The notes beneath the pieces were generated by a model. The model was not told the DNA's origin and did not search any database. It saw only the letters and a program-made list of their open reading frames with translations. A DNA stretch of 64,000 bases. It comes from Bacillus sp. FJAT-50079. GTDB taxonomy: Bacteria; Bacillota; Bacilli; Bacillales; Bacillaceae_C. Positions 53,527 to 62,835 of this stretch are shown here, one piece after another. The translations under genes were made by a program, and so were the position numbers. The first letter of the stretch is position 1, and every line of letters begins with the position of its first letter. The stretch lies in the NCBI RefSeq assembly GCF_018343515.1, contig NZ_JAGYPD010000006.1:248001-312000 (forward strand). Direction: 5' to 3'.

Positions 53527-54984
53527 ATGCAACCGATTGAGAAAAAACTTGTGGTTCATCAACAAATGATTTTAAATATGGATGCAACCGAATTAGCTGG
53601 GAAAATAAGAAACGAAGAGATTTCATCTGTGGAAGCAACTTCCGCTTTTATATCCCATTTACAACATATCAATCCTACAATTAATGCCCTTGTTGAAGAT
53701 CGTTTTACAGCTGCGTTGAAAGAAGCAGAAGCGGCGGATTTACAAATGAAAGTTGGAAATGCGAAAGGAAAATTATTTGGTGTACCGATTAGTGTGAAGG
53801 AATCGTTCGATGTAAGCAATATGAAAACGACGAGCGGTTTGCGACATCGAAACAATATGGTGATGTCAGAGGATGCGACAATTGTTCAAAAGTTGAAAGA
53901 AGAAGGAGCGATTATTTTAGGAAAGACAAATACGCCAACATTATGCTTTTGCCAAGAAAGCGATAATAAATTATACGGACGCACGAACAATCCTTGGGAT
54001 GTCAGGAAAACGGCAGGTGGATCGAGTGGAGGAGAGGCAGCACTCATCGCCGTTGGCGGAGCCGCTGCTGGAGTTGGTTCAGACATTGGCGGTTCGATCC
54101 GTTTTCCCAGTCATTTTAATGGAGTGATCGGTTTTAAATCAGGTTATGGTCAAGTGGATGTAAAAGGGAGTTTTCCGAAAGTAGAACACCCGTTGCAAGA
54201 TCAAATGCTTGGGATTGGGCCGATCGTCAAATCGGTTCGAGATGCCCGGCTCATTTACGGGATTATTGCTAAAGAGAAAAAAGAACGTACACATTCCGAA
54301 CCGATAACGATTGAATTTTTATCGGATATAGGATTTCCATTAGCAAATCATACATCGGATTTGCTTGAGCAAATAAAAGAGCGACTCCCATTTCAAAGCG
54401 TTGAGAATATTCCACCGTATTTTAAAGAGTCCGCCTTATTATGGCAAGAAATTATGTCGATCGATGGTGGAGCATCGATGGTTGCTGCCGCATCATCTGA
54501 GCGGAAAATGAATCCTGTGAAAGAATATTTGAAAGAAAAGCTTAGTCATCGTTCTGAGTATCATGATTATTTAACTTGGGCACTTATCGGTACTCGCTTA
54601 TTTAAGCCGAATCATATTCGAATAAAGGAAATCGAAGCAACAATTGGGAAAGGAAGTAAAACTGTTCACCATTATTTAGAAAACAAGGTGCTAATCATGC
54701 CTGTCTATCATGAAACAGCATTGAATCATGGCCAGCTTTATCGTGAACTCTTTTCAATTAAAAAGACATTTTTAAAATACATGCCATTTGTTGCTTATCC
54801 GAATGTTTGGGGTCTTCCATCCTTAACGATTCCGATCGGTAAGGATGAAAAAGGATTGCCGATTGGCATTCAGTTGATTAGCTGTAATGGAAATGAAGAA
54901 TTAATTTTTAATATTGGTGAAATTGTCGAAGAACATTTTCGCGGATATATTCGTTGTAATCTGCATGATGAAATGATTTCCTAA
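53527..54984 (+). CDS. Amidase signature family hydrolase
   Basis: 485 residues. The Ser-Ser-Lys triad is visible: Lys in GVPISVKESFD (about 82-92), first Ser in GGSSGGEAALIAVG (about 159-172), nucleophile Ser in GSDIGGSIRFPSHFNGV (about 178-194). The C-terminal half is more divergent. Related to fatty-acid amide hydrolases; substrate unknown. ATG 53527 has AAAGGGGG 9 bases upstream; ATG 53518 abuts the Shine-Dalgarno sequence. Monocistronic. Confidence 0.88.
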   Translation: MQPIEKKLVVHQQMILNMDATELAGKIRNEEISSVEATSAFISHLQHINPTINALVEDRFTAALKEAEAADLQMKVGNAKGKLFGVPISVKESFDVSNMKTTSGLRHRNNMVMSEDATIVQKLKEEGAIILGKTNTPTLCFCQESDNKLYGRTNNPWDVRKTAGGSSGGEAALIAVGGAAAGVGSDIGGSIRFPSHFNGVIGFKSGYGQVDVKGSFPKVEHPLQDQMLGIGPIVKSVRDARLIYGIIAKEKKERTHSEPITIEFLSDIGFPLANHTSDLLEQIKERLPFQSVENIPPYFKESALLWQEIMSIDGGASMVAAASSERKMNPVKEYLKEKLSHRSEYHDYLTWALIGTRLFKPNHIRIKEIEATIGKGSKTVHHYLENKVLIMPVYHETALNHGQLYRELFSIKKTFLKYMPFVAYPNVWGLPSLTIPIGKDEKGLPIGIQLISCNGNEELIFNIGEIVEEHFRGYIRCNLHDEMIS

Positions 54985-55161
54985 AGTTGCTTATTCAAGG
55001 CAATAAAAAGTCCCCTAGTAGGCGTCAATATTGTTGATCTCCACACCAGTCAACGGTGTTAAAATGTTATTAAAGCATTTAACAAATATTTATTATTACT
55101 TGTAGTAAGGTTACTGTAATGGCTTTTAAAAGGTCCCATTCACCCTCCATAAAACATTGGT

Positions 55162-55470
55162 CTAAAATCGGAATCGCCAATAATTAGCAACTATGATCAT
55201 TAATACGACATATAATCCGATAATGTATTTATATGATTGTATAACAGCTTCACCAAAAACCAAAACAACTAAAGGCATTACGAGAACTAAAATTCCTAAA
55301 ATTATTGCAGACAGCCCTGATCTTTTAGCATATTGATTTTTATCACCGTAAAATGTATTTTCGTTAAAACCGATAATTAAGGATAGCATCTTTTTCACAG
55401 CAATTAGATAACCAAAATAAATGAGAAATATTCCTACAATGATTGAAGCTATCATACTAAGAATACTCAA
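55162..55470 (-). CDS. Small membrane protein, DUF3784-like
   Basis: 102 residues with three helices. The first pair is joined by a polar loop (GFNENTFYGDKNQYAKRSG) typical of DUF3784 proteins, which have no known function. TTG 55470 is preferred since GGAGG is 8 bases upstream; GTG 55479 overlaps the Shine-Dalgarno sequence. Confidence 0.65.
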   Translation of the reverse strand: MSILSMIASIIVGIFLIYFGYLIAVKKMLSLIIGFNENTFYGDKNQYAKRSGLSAIILGILVLVMPLVVLVFGEAVIQSYKYIIGLYVVLMIIVANYWRFRF

Positions 55471-55589
55471 GAAAACCACCTCCGTTTATGAGTATTACGA
55501 TATTAATCGGAAAAAGTTTCGAAGTTCTTTATTTATATTTAGGGCAATTCTGCCGTATTAATAAGATGCATACTTAAATTTGAAATACA

Positions 55590-55763
55590 TTTGAGTGGTG
55601 TCTGGCGGAGACTCCTGTGGGATGTGAGACCCAGCAGAGCGATGATCGGATCGAAGCCTAGAATCGCCACATCGTGTGGCAACGGCTTCGTGACCAACAA
55701 CCTGTTGGATGGAGTGGCTCAAGGCACGCACGCGTAAAGCGGCCAGACAGAACGGAAATCAAC
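55590..55763. repeat. GC-rich intergenic repeat with nested core, copy C
   Basis: Begins TTTGAGTGG, has GGAGACTCCTGTGGGA like the repeat in the insertion sequence, and ends GGAAATCAAC. Between GAGACCCAGCAG and GTGGCTCAAG it carries a 53-bp core (55656-55708) containing GCCACATCGTGTGGC and CCAACAACCTGTTGG. The rest of 55764-56051 holds only a small hairpin (GTTTGCCGAA with TTCGGTAAAC) and the trhO leader. Confidence 0.7.
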
Positions 55764-56051
55764 ACCCTTGTCCATCCACACGAATGTACTTGACGCACGT
55801 TTACTTGGTTATGTTAAAAAATATAAATAAATAATTACCCTTTCAAAAGGGGGATGTTTGCCGAAAAAAACATATGCTAAAGGAAATTCGGTAAACTTAA
55901 ATAAAATGAGTTTCTCTTGATTTTTTACTAGTCAGGCGGTAAAATATCTTGATGTAAGAGTATAGTGTATAAGACCTAGAAGGAATCTAGGAATTTACCC
56001 TCCTAAATACATTTATATCTTGCAAATATAAATCGATAGGTGGTATTTTGC

Positions 56052-57020
56052 ATGTCAGAAAATGAAAAATATCGTGTGTTATTGTATTACCAGTATGTAA
56101 CAATTGAAAATCCAGAGGAGTTTGCAAGTGCACATTTAGCATTTTGTAAAGAGCTCGGATTAAAAGGGCGTATCTTGGTCGCTAATGAAGGGATTAATGG
56201 AACGGTCTCAGGTACGTGGGAACAAACAGAAGCTTATATGAATGCAATGAAAAATGACCCACGTTTTGAAACGATGGTATTTAAAATTGATGAGGCTGAT
56301 AAGCATGCGTTCAAAAAAATGCATGTTCGTCCACGTTCAGAGTTGGTCACATTGCGCTTGGAAGACGATATTAACCCACACGAAGTGACAGGGAAATATT
56401 TAAGCCCAAAACAATTTTTCGAAGCGATGCAAGCGGAGGACACAGTTGTTTTGGACGCGCGTAATGACTATGAGTTTGATCTCGGCCATTTCAGGGGTGC
56501 GATCCGTCCAGATATTAAAACATTCCGTGACTTACCAGACTGGGTTCGTGAAAATAAAGAAATGTTAGATGGTAAAAAAATCTTAACGTATTGCACAGGC
56601 GGAATTCGTTGTGAGAAATTTTCAGGCTGGTTGTTAGAGGAAGGCTTTGAAGATGTATCACAGCTTCATGGCGGAATCGTCACATACGGAAAAGACCCTG
56701 AAGTACAGGGGGAACTTTGGGACGGACAATGCTATGTCTTTGATGAAAGAATTGCTGTTCCTGTTAACCGTAAAGAGCATGTCATCGTTGGTCGTGATTA
56801 TTTTGACGGCGAGCCATGCGAGCGTTACGTCAACTGCGCAAATCCTGAATGTAATAAACAAATTCTTTGTTCAGAAGAAAACGAACAAAAGTATATGAGA
56901 AGCTGTACAGATGAATGTCGCGTTCATCCGCGTAATCTATATGTGAAAGAGCATGATTTAACAGAAGACGAAGTACAAGCAAGAATTCAGCGCCTTGAAA
57001 GAGAGACAGTATTAAATTAA
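56052..57020 (+). CDS. trhO: tRNA uridine(34) hydroxylase TrhO (rhodanese family)
   Basis: 322 residues. Prephenate-dependent or O2-dependent 5-hydroxylation of U34 in tRNA is the known role. An N-terminal acylphosphatase-like domain (about 1-95, [16 protein letters not shown]) is followed by the rhodanese domain with active Cys in [15 protein letters not shown] (about 180-194) and a Cys-rich C-terminus ([12 protein letters not shown]). ATG 56052 has AGGTGG 9 bases upstream; the extension to 56040 overlaps it. Monocistronic with terminator. Confidence 0.93.
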   Translation: MSENEKYRVLLYYQYVTIENPEEFASAHLAFCKELGLKGRILVANEGINGTVSGTWEQTEAYMNAMKNDPRFETMVFKIDEADKHAFKKMHVRPRSELVTLRLEDDINPHEVTGKYLSPKQFFEAMQAEDTVVLDARNDYEFDLGHFRGAIRPDIKTFRDLPDWVRENKEMLDGKKILTYCTGGIRCEKFSGWLLEEGFEDVSQLHGGIVTYGKDPEVQGELWDGQCYVFDERIAVPVNRKEHVIVGRDYFDGEPCERYVNCANPECNKQILCSEENEQKYMRSCTDECRVHPRNLYVKEHDLTEDEVQARIQRLERETVLN

Positions 57021-57034
57021 TTGCCGTATTATAT

Positions 57035-57070
57035 AACCCCGTTGCCTTTTCGTTAGGCAGCGGGGTTTTT
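57035..57070 (+). terminator. Terminator after trhO
   Basis: AACCCCG with TTGCCT pairs with AGGCA and CGGGGTT, then T5. Confidence 0.85.
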
Positions 57071-57115
57071 AAATGGATCTTCACGCGTATACTAGTTGAA
57101 AGGGAGGCAAAAAAC

Positions 57116-57241
57116 ATGGAAACGACCGCGTTTGTTCTAGCAATCGTCGCATTCGTATTTGCTTTAACTGGAAGATCTGAAACGAACAGATTAAAGAAAA
57201 AGATAGAAGAGCTAGAAAGAAAAATAAATCAAATAAATTAA
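57116..57241 (+). CDS. Small single-helix membrane protein
   Basis: 41 residues. An N-terminal membrane helix (AFVLAIVAFVFALTG) followed by a charged amphipathic helix (NRLKKKIEELERKINQIN) that could form a coiled coil. AGGGAGG lies 8 bases before ATG, an excellent Shine-Dalgarno sequence. No family is recognised, but membrane helix plus coiled coil is a common plan of short Bacillus proteins. Confidence 0.6.
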   Translation: METTAFVLAIVAFVFALTGRSETNRLKKKIEELERKINQIN

Positions 57242-57420
57242 GCCAAAAATGATTTTATTAATATTGGGTAGAAGAGTAAGTGATCGTTTTACAATATAAT
57301 AAATGAATCACACATTTGATTCCAATCAAGAAAGAATAGCGCTTGCACTTATTCTCTTTTTTGATGTATACTTTAAATAAGTGGGAATGTATGTTCTTGG
57401 GTGGGGGAGGTGTAATATTC

Positions 57421-57924
57421 ATGTATGTAAGTATTTCAGACTTTGTTAAAGAATGGAATAAAGAAGCTGAGCTAACACAAAATGTATTGGCTGGTTTAAC
57501 AGACGACTCTTTAGCACAGCAAGTATATCCTGAAGGACGTACTTTAGGAAGAATTGCGTGGCATTTTATAACCAATATTCCAGATTATTTAACTCATTTT
57601 GGATTAAAGATAGATAAAATTGAAAATGAGGAAAATGTCCCTACCTCAGCAAAAGTAATGGCGGAAACATTTAAAAAGCTGTCTAGTGAAGCTGCGAGAG
57701 TGATTGAACAACAATGGACAGATGATTCTTTGTGCCAAATACAAAAGGCATTTGGGAGAGATGAAACAAATGCTCAAATTTTGATGGGGTTAATTAAACA
57801 CATTATTCATCATCGTGGTCAATTAACAATTCTTATACGTCAAGCAGGCTTGAAACCATTTGGCGTTTATGGTCCGCCAAAGGAAGATTGGCTAAAGTTA
57901 GGAGTCAAAAATCCGCCACTTTAA
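57421..57924 (+). CDS. DinB family protein
   Basis: 167 residues, four-helix bundle. His ligands for a divalent metal are in RIAWHFITNIPDY (about residue 44) and KHIIHHRGQLTILIR (about 123-127). DinB-like proteins include thiol transferases; the substrate here is unknown. ATG 57421 with GGGAGGTG 9 bases upstream; longer frames lack it. Confidence 0.87.
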   Translation: MYVSISDFVKEWNKEAELTQNVLAGLTDDSLAQQVYPEGRTLGRIAWHFITNIPDYLTHFGLKIDKIENEENVPTSAKVMAETFKKLSSEAARVIEQQWTDDSLCQIQKAFGRDETNAQILMGLIKHIIHHRGQLTILIRQAGLKPFGVYGPPKEDWLKLGVKNPPL

Positions 57925-57970
57925 CTCAAATCAATAAAAGTCCAGATGGAGTTTTGCTGATTTGAGTTAA
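57921..57970 (+). terminator. Hairpin at the end of the DinB gene
   Basis: TTAACTCAAATCA and TGATTTGAGTTAA pair over 13 bp across 24 bases and include the dinB-like stop codon. No T-run, so termination is uncertain. Confidence 0.45.
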
Positions 57971-58083
57971 GTCTTCGGCGAATATAAAGAGTATTTCAAA
58001 CCGCTCAAATAAGCTGGCCGCTATTACGACTCGGTACAATTGGTTGAAATGGTTGACTCAAAAAAACATTTAGGCTAATTAGT

Positions 58084-59895
58084 TTATTTATAACTATTTT
58101 CTAGTTTCTTAATTAATGAACCAACATAAGCGACTGCTTTTTTAATTGGATCCGGCTTTGACATATCTACTCCAGATAGTTGAATGAGCTCAAGTGGCTT
58201 TTTCGTTCCGCCAGCTTTTAATAATTTAAGCCAACGATCAACGGCAGGCTGACCTTCTTCCTTAATCATTTCCGCCGCTGCTGTTGCTACGGTTAAACCT
58301 GCGGAATATGTGTATGGATATAGCCCCATATAATAATGTGGCTGGCGCATCCAAATAAGACTTGCACCTTCATCGATTTCTACGCTGTCTCCCCAAAAAT
58401 CTTTAAGAACATTTGTCTTTTGTTCACAGAATAGACTTGCGGTTAGAGGGGTGCCAGCTTCTGCCAAATGATAGACACGTCGTTGAAATTCAGCTTCTAA
58501 TAAATGGGTAACGAAATTATGGTAATACGTTCCAAGCAATTGTAAAATAACCCAGCGCTCCATCCGTGTGTCATTTGCTTTTTTTAATATATGTTCAGCT
58601 AGCAATAGCTCATTCATTGTTGATGGTGCTTCGATGCAATACATTGATGGGCGTGTATTGATCAGCTCTTGATCGCGCCCGGCTAAATAGAAATGTCCCG
58701 CATGCCCGAGCTCATGTGCAAGTACGAAGGCACTTCTCATTTGATTTGTCCAAGTAATTAAAATATACGGATGAACACCATATGGGCTTGAACAGAATGC
58801 CCCGGTTGATTTGCCAATATTATCGGCTAAATCGACCCAGCGTTCTGTCAACGCTTTTTTCATTGCTTCATTATATTCCTCACCCATTACACTTAGCGCC
58901 TCTAAAATCGTTGCGCTTGTTTCTTCATATGTCGTTGATGGATTAAAGTCTGGATCAAGCGGAGCTTTTAAATCACAGAAATGCATTTCTTCAAGTCCAA
59001 GCACTTCCTTTTTCAGCTTCGCAAAACGACGCATATGGGGAGCAAGCTCGTTAAAAATAATATCCAGCTGTTGATTGTACATCTCAATGGATACTTGTTG
59101 GGGCGCCAGCAGCATATGTGTGACAGATTCATAGTTGCGCAATCGTGACAAAGCCACCTGTTTCTTAATCTCTGCCGCATATGTGGCCGCATATGTATTT
59201 TTATATTGCTTTAATGTATGAACAAATGAATCATACGCTTTTTTGCGAATGTTAGTATTTGCGGAAAACTCATAATGATCTTCAAAAAGGGCAAATGATA
59301 CAGGAAGCTCATTGCCTTTTTCATCGGTAATCGAGCTAAATTGCATATCGGCAGATTTACTTAATTGATAAACCGTAAATGGCGCTCCTAACACTTCACC
59401 GAGCGATGCTAAAGCTTCTTCTGTTTCAGGTAAAAGCTTATGTTGTTTCGTTTCAAGTAAGTCATGGAGAAATTTTGTAAATGGTTCGAGACTTTGTTCT
59501 TCTTTTAAATACCCCTGAACCTTTTCTTCAGGTAGTTCAAGGATTTCCGAATCGATAAAAGCTAGCTCTGCATTTACTTTCGCCAATAAGGAGGCAATTT
59601 TTGCAGAATCTGCCTGATTGTCAGGGTCTGTGCCATCCGCAGCTTGGCGCAGACTGGCATAGGTCGCAACACGAATGAGTTTTGTTTGAAAAGCTTGAAA
59701 TTGTTGTAAGCATTGCGCAAGATTTTTCGCGCCTTCATGAAAAGTTCCTTTATAATATGTGATGGAAGGCAAATCGTTTATGATTTCATCGATCGCCAAA
59801 TTCCATCCATCTTTTGTTTCATAAAGATCCGCTAAATCCCACGTTAACTGTTCGGGTACTTCCGCTCTTTTTAAGCGTTTTTCAGCAACTTGCAT
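58084..59895 (-). CDS. pepF: Oligoendopeptidase F
   Basis: 603-residue M3B metallopeptidase degrading oligopeptides in the cytosol. The zinc motif is FVLAHELGHAGHFYLAG (HExxH, about residues 386-390), with downstream IEAPSTMNELLLAEH providing the third ligand. N-terminal oligopeptidase F domain present. AAAGGAGG lies 8 bases before ATG 59895. Monocistronic and divergent from the AI-2E gene. Confidence 0.95.
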   Translation of the reverse strand: MQVAEKRLKRAEVPEQLTWDLADLYETKDGWNLAIDEIINDLPSITYYKGTFHEGAKNLAQCLQQFQAFQTKLIRVATYASLRQAADGTDPDNQADSAKIASLLAKVNAELAFIDSEILELPEEKVQGYLKEEQSLEPFTKFLHDLLETKQHKLLPETEEALASLGEVLGAPFTVYQLSKSADMQFSSITDEKGNELPVSFALFEDHYEFSANTNIRKKAYDSFVHTLKQYKNTYAATYAAEIKKQVALSRLRNYESVTHMLLAPQQVSIEMYNQQLDIIFNELAPHMRRFAKLKKEVLGLEEMHFCDLKAPLDPDFNPSTTYEETSATILEALSVMGEEYNEAMKKALTERWVDLADNIGKSTGAFCSSPYGVHPYILITWTNQMRSAFVLAHELGHAGHFYLAGRDQELINTRPSMYCIEAPSTMNELLLAEHILKKANDTRMERWVILQLLGTYYHNFVTHLLEAEFQRRVYHLAEAGTPLTASLFCEQKTNVLKDFWGDSVEIDEGASLIWMRQPHYYMGLYPYTYSAGLTVATAAAEMIKEEGQPAVDRWLKLLKAGGTKKPLELIQLSGVDMSKPDPIKKAVAYVGSLIKKLENSYK

Positions 59896-60062
59896 CAACC
59901 ATTCCTCCTTTATTATTTCGTGCTCCTAATAAATTTGATTATAACGAACTATTCAGTGAATAGCCAATTTTAAAAAATAAATGTTTAGCAATGTTCAACG
60001 GTTGTTTTTCATTGTATCCATGCGATAATAGAACATATGAATGTAAGGAAAAGAGGGGAATT

Positions 60063-61130
60063 ATGCTCAGAGAGAAATGGTTTAAATTTGGGATAGCGAT
60101 TATCATGTTGTTTGTCATTATTTGGCTTGGAACGAAAATTAGCTTTATTTTCACACCGCTTGTGATCATCGTTCAAACATTATTTGCGCCAATCGTTTTG
60201 GCTGGGGTTTTATACTACTTAACACGACCAGCGGTAAATTTATTGTCAAAGAAAATTCCGCGCATCTTATCGATCGTACTTATTTTCATTGCCATTGCCG
60301 GTCTGGCAACAGGAGCTGTCTTTTTAATCGGGCCTGAATTGCAAACGCAATTTAATCATTTAGTGAAAAACTTTCCAAAATACATACGTAATGTTCAACA
60401 AACAGTGATCGAATTATCGGCAAATGAATGGTTCCAACGTTTTCAAAATGATTATTTATCCTTGGAGAAAATAACAGAAAAATTGGAACAAAATGCCCAA
60501 AGTATGCTGCAAAATATTGCTTCAACAATTGCTGGTGCAGTCGGTTTTATCGCCAACATTGTGATGGTGCTCGCATTAATCCCATTCGTTCTGTTTTTTA
60601 TGTTAAAAGATGGAAAACAGGCACCGAAGTTTTTAATGAAAGTATTACCGAAAAAACATCAAGCTGAAGCAGAGACGATATTAGAAGAAATGGATAAATC
60701 ATTAAGCTCATACATACAAGGTCAATTAGTCGTTAGTTTATTCGTCGGGATTTTTGCTTATATTGGCTACTTAATTATTGGCTTGGAATATTCGCTTGTG
60801 CTCGGATTGCTTGCAATGGTTACGAATGTCATTCCATTTATCGGTCCATGGATTGGCACCATTCCTGCCTTAATCGTTGCCTTATTAACTTCACCTGTTC
60901 AAGCAATTTTTGTTGTAATTGTTGCGGTCGTCGTGCAGCAAATTGAAAGTAATTTTATCTCTCCATTTGTTATGGGAAAAGCATTAAATATGCATCCGTT
61001 AACGATTATATTCGTTTTACTTATTGCTGGACAATTCGGTGGATTAGTTGGATTACTTTTAGCTGTTCCGACGTATGCTTTATTAAAAGTGATCGTTAGT
61101 CATTTATATCGCTATATTCAGTTAGATTAA
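60063..61130 (+). CDS. AI-2E family (UPF0118) permease
   Basis: 355 residues, about eight helices. LVIIVQTLFAPIVLAGVLYY near the N-terminus, a soluble middle (about 100-150), then EEMDKSLSSYIQGQLVVSLF, VTNVIPFIGPWIGTIPALIV and the end PTYALLKVIVSH. Known members export AI-2 or act as Na+/H+ antiporters; role here unknown. ATG 60063 with GAGGGGA upstream. Terminator adjoins. Confidence 0.9.
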   Translation: MLREKWFKFGIAIIMLFVIIWLGTKISFIFTPLVIIVQTLFAPIVLAGVLYYLTRPAVNLLSKKIPRILSIVLIFIAIAGLATGAVFLIGPELQTQFNHLVKNFPKYIRNVQQTVIELSANEWFQRFQNDYLSLEKITEKLEQNAQSMLQNIASTIAGAVGFIANIVMVLALIPFVLFFMLKDGKQAPKFLMKVLPKKHQAEAETILEEMDKSLSSYIQGQLVVSLFVGIFAYIGYLIIGLEYSLVLGLLAMVTNVIPFIGPWIGTIPALIVALLTSPVQAIFVVIVAVVVQQIESNFISPFVMGKALNMHPLTIIFVLLIAGQFGGLVGLLLAVPTYALLKVIVSHLYRYIQLD

Positions 61131-61154
61131 ACCCGTTATCAACGGGTTTTTTTA
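61129..61154 (+). terminator. Terminator after the AI-2E gene
   Basis: AAACCCGTT pairs with AACGGGTTT, loop ATC, followed by TTTT. Confidence 0.85.
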
Positions 61155-61235
61155 TGTCCAATATTTTCAATTCATAATCAAAGCCTATGTATCGCAAAAT
61201 AGAATTGGCTGAATAAAAAGGAGGTTGTTTTTATA

Positions 61236-61439
61236 ATGACGGTCATTAGCAATGTTCAGCAAACGATTGCTGGTTTAAAAAGTGCACAGGCAAGCTTAGA
61301 AGGATTTGCCTTAGCAACTGATAATGAGCAAGCAAAACAATTGTATAAAACGACGGCTCAACAAACACAAGCGGTCATTGACGCTTTAACGCCACGCATA
61401 CAAGAAATCATGCAAGAAGAGCCACAATATAATCAATAA
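61236..61439 (+). CDS. DUF1657 small protein, first copy
   Basis: 67 residues, helical hairpin. TVISNVQQTIAGLKSAQASL and FALATDNEQAKQLYKTTA define DUF1657. Members occur with the spore-membrane 2Duf protein and with spoVA-type operons, so a spore inner-membrane role is likely. AAGGAGG lies 11 bases upstream. The C-terminal domain of the 2Duf protein at 61967 looks like this protein. Confidence 0.88.
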   Translation: MTVISNVQQTIAGLKSAQASLEGFALATDNEQAKQLYKTTAQQTQAVIDALTPRIQEIMQEEPQYNQ

Positions 61440-61449
61440 TAGCTGGATG

Positions 61450-61723
61450 AGGCTGGGACATAACTAAAGTGAGCAATTCTTAGGCGAACAATGCAATAGT
61501 TTAGCGTAGGAAAATACGTGTACTCCAGCGGGCAGAAAGGCATCGTTGAGGCCCCGCAGCCTTTTAAGGAACGCAGCCTAAATTCGCCACGTCGTGTGGC
61601 AACGGCTTCTTGGCGAAGATTCTGTTGGCCCGAGGCCTCAACAACCTCCCGCGGAAAGCGAAATATATTTCCGAAGCGAGTAGCATTCGTATTTAGATTT
61701 GATAAAAACTTTTGTCCCAGCCT
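61450..61723. mobile_element. MITE-like element with AGGCTGGGACA ends, copy D
   Basis: 274 bp bounded by AGGCTGGGACA and its inverse TGTCCCAGCCT, 11 of 11. It splits the DUF1657 pair. Inside are CTCCAGCGGG, GTTGAGGCCCCGCAG / CCCGAGGCCTCAAC (hairpin arms) and the 53-bp core (61576-61628) with GCCACGTCGTGTGGC. No gene. Confidence 0.75.
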
Positions 61724-61743
61724 TATTCGAATCGAGGTGCTCT

Positions 61744-61950
61744 ATGACTGTTTTTGCAAATGTGCAAGCAACGATGGCAAATGCGAAGGGGATTTCTGCT
61801 GCTTTTAGTGATTTAGCACTAAAATCAACAGATGAAGCAACAAAAATGATTTTCCATGAATGTATGATGGAAATGGAGCCTGTCATTACTGATTTGCGCG
61901 CGCGAATTGAAAGGATGAAGCTAGAGGAACTTCAATATAGGAAGTCCTGA
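61744..61950 (+). CDS. DUF1657 small protein, second copy
   Basis: 68 residues. TVFANVQATMANAKGISAAF, ALKSTDEATKMIFHECM and the RMKLEEL end fit DUF1657 but diverge from the first copy. ATG 61744 with GAGGTG 7 bases upstream; a longer frame enters the MITE and is rejected. It is 16 bases before the 2Duf gene, so these two remain an operon. Confidence 0.85.
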   Translation: MTVFANVQATMANAKGISAAFSDLALKSTDEATKMIFHECMMEMEPVITDLRARIERMKLEELQYRKS

Positions 61951-61966
61951 AAGGGGATGGGTGAAT

Positions 61967-62833
61967 ATGGATCTACCACAATGGCTTTATATCGTAATTC
62001 GTTCAGTCATCCTCGTATTTATTTTATTTTTATTAACGAGGTGGCTTGGGAAAAAACAGCTATCCCATTTATCGTTTTTTGAATATGTGGCGGGGATTAC
62101 AATTGGGAGCATTGCTGCGGAAATATCAACAGGATTGGAAACGAACTTTTTCCATGGTCTATATAGCTTGCTTATTTGGACAGCTATTCCTTTTGTTGCT
62201 GGAATCCTTGCAATAAAAAGCAAGCGTGCCAGAAAATTTATTGAGGGAGAGGCAACAGTAATCATAAAGGATGGAAAGATCCAAGAAGAAAATTTAACGA
62301 AAGAAAAATATTCTGTTGATGAATTATTACAATTATTAAGAAATAAAAATGCTTTCCAAGTTGCTGATGTTGAGTTCGCAGTTCTAGAAACAAACGGGGA
62401 GCTAAATGTAATGCTGAAAAAAGAAAAACAACCGTTAACGGCTTCCGATCTGCAAATGGATGTCCCACCTACAAAAGTTCCCCAATCCGTGATTAAAGAA
62501 GGAAAAATTATGGATGCACCGCTTGCGGAAAGCGGTTATAATCGAGCGTGGCTCGAAGTAGAGCTGGAAAAATTAAATGTGGCTCTAGATAATGTGTACA
62601 TTGGACAAATTGATTGCAACGGTCAGCTAACGGTCGATGTATATGATGATCAAATCAGTATACCAACGCCACAAGTTAAGCCACTTTTATTAGCAGCTTT
62701 AAAAAAATGCCAAGCTGATTTAGAATCATATGCTCTTGAAACCGATTCGATAGAAGCAAAAGAAATGTATAAAAGAAATGCTGGTATTGTTGAGCAAATC
62801 ATTGCAAAGTCGAGCCGTTTTCTAACCCCATGA
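61967..62833 (+). CDS. 2Duf protein (DUF421 membrane domain plus C-terminal DUF1657-like domain)
   Basis: 288 residues. Three helices at the N-terminus and a soluble DUF421/YetF domain (FFEYVAGITIGSIAAEIST, EGEATVIIKDGKI, YSVDELLQLLRNKNAF, VEFAVLETNGELNVMLK). The last 55 residues (LKKCQADLESYALETD, EAKEMYKRNA) closely match the DUF1657 protein at 61236. This two-DUF design is that of the spore inner-membrane protein 2Duf linked to wet-heat resistance in spores. ATG 61967 has AAGGGG 10 bases upstream; GTG 61961 is only 4 bases away. Confidence 0.85.
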   Translation: MDLPQWLYIVIRSVILVFILFLLTRWLGKKQLSHLSFFEYVAGITIGSIAAEISTGLETNFFHGLYSLLIWTAIPFVAGILAIKSKRARKFIEGEATVIIKDGKIQEENLTKEKYSVDELLQLLRNKNAFQVADVEFAVLETNGELNVMLKKEKQPLTASDLQMDVPPTKVPQSVIKEGKIMDAPLAESGYNRAWLEVELEKLNVALDNVYIGQIDCNGQLTVDVYDDQISIPTPQVKPLLLAALKKCQADLESYALETDSIEAKEMYKRNAGIVEQIIAKSSRFLTP

Positions 62834-62835
62834 AA

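Noticed and set aside
55839-55896. Hairpins ahead of trhO as a riboswitch
   Set aside because: CCCTTT/AAAGGG and GTTTGCCGAA/TTCGGTAAAC fold locally but match no aptamer I know; no terminator links them to trhO.
61699-61743. Longer N-terminus for the second DUF1657 protein
   Set aside because: It would be encoded by the MITE end; the ATG at 61744 has its own GAGGTG.
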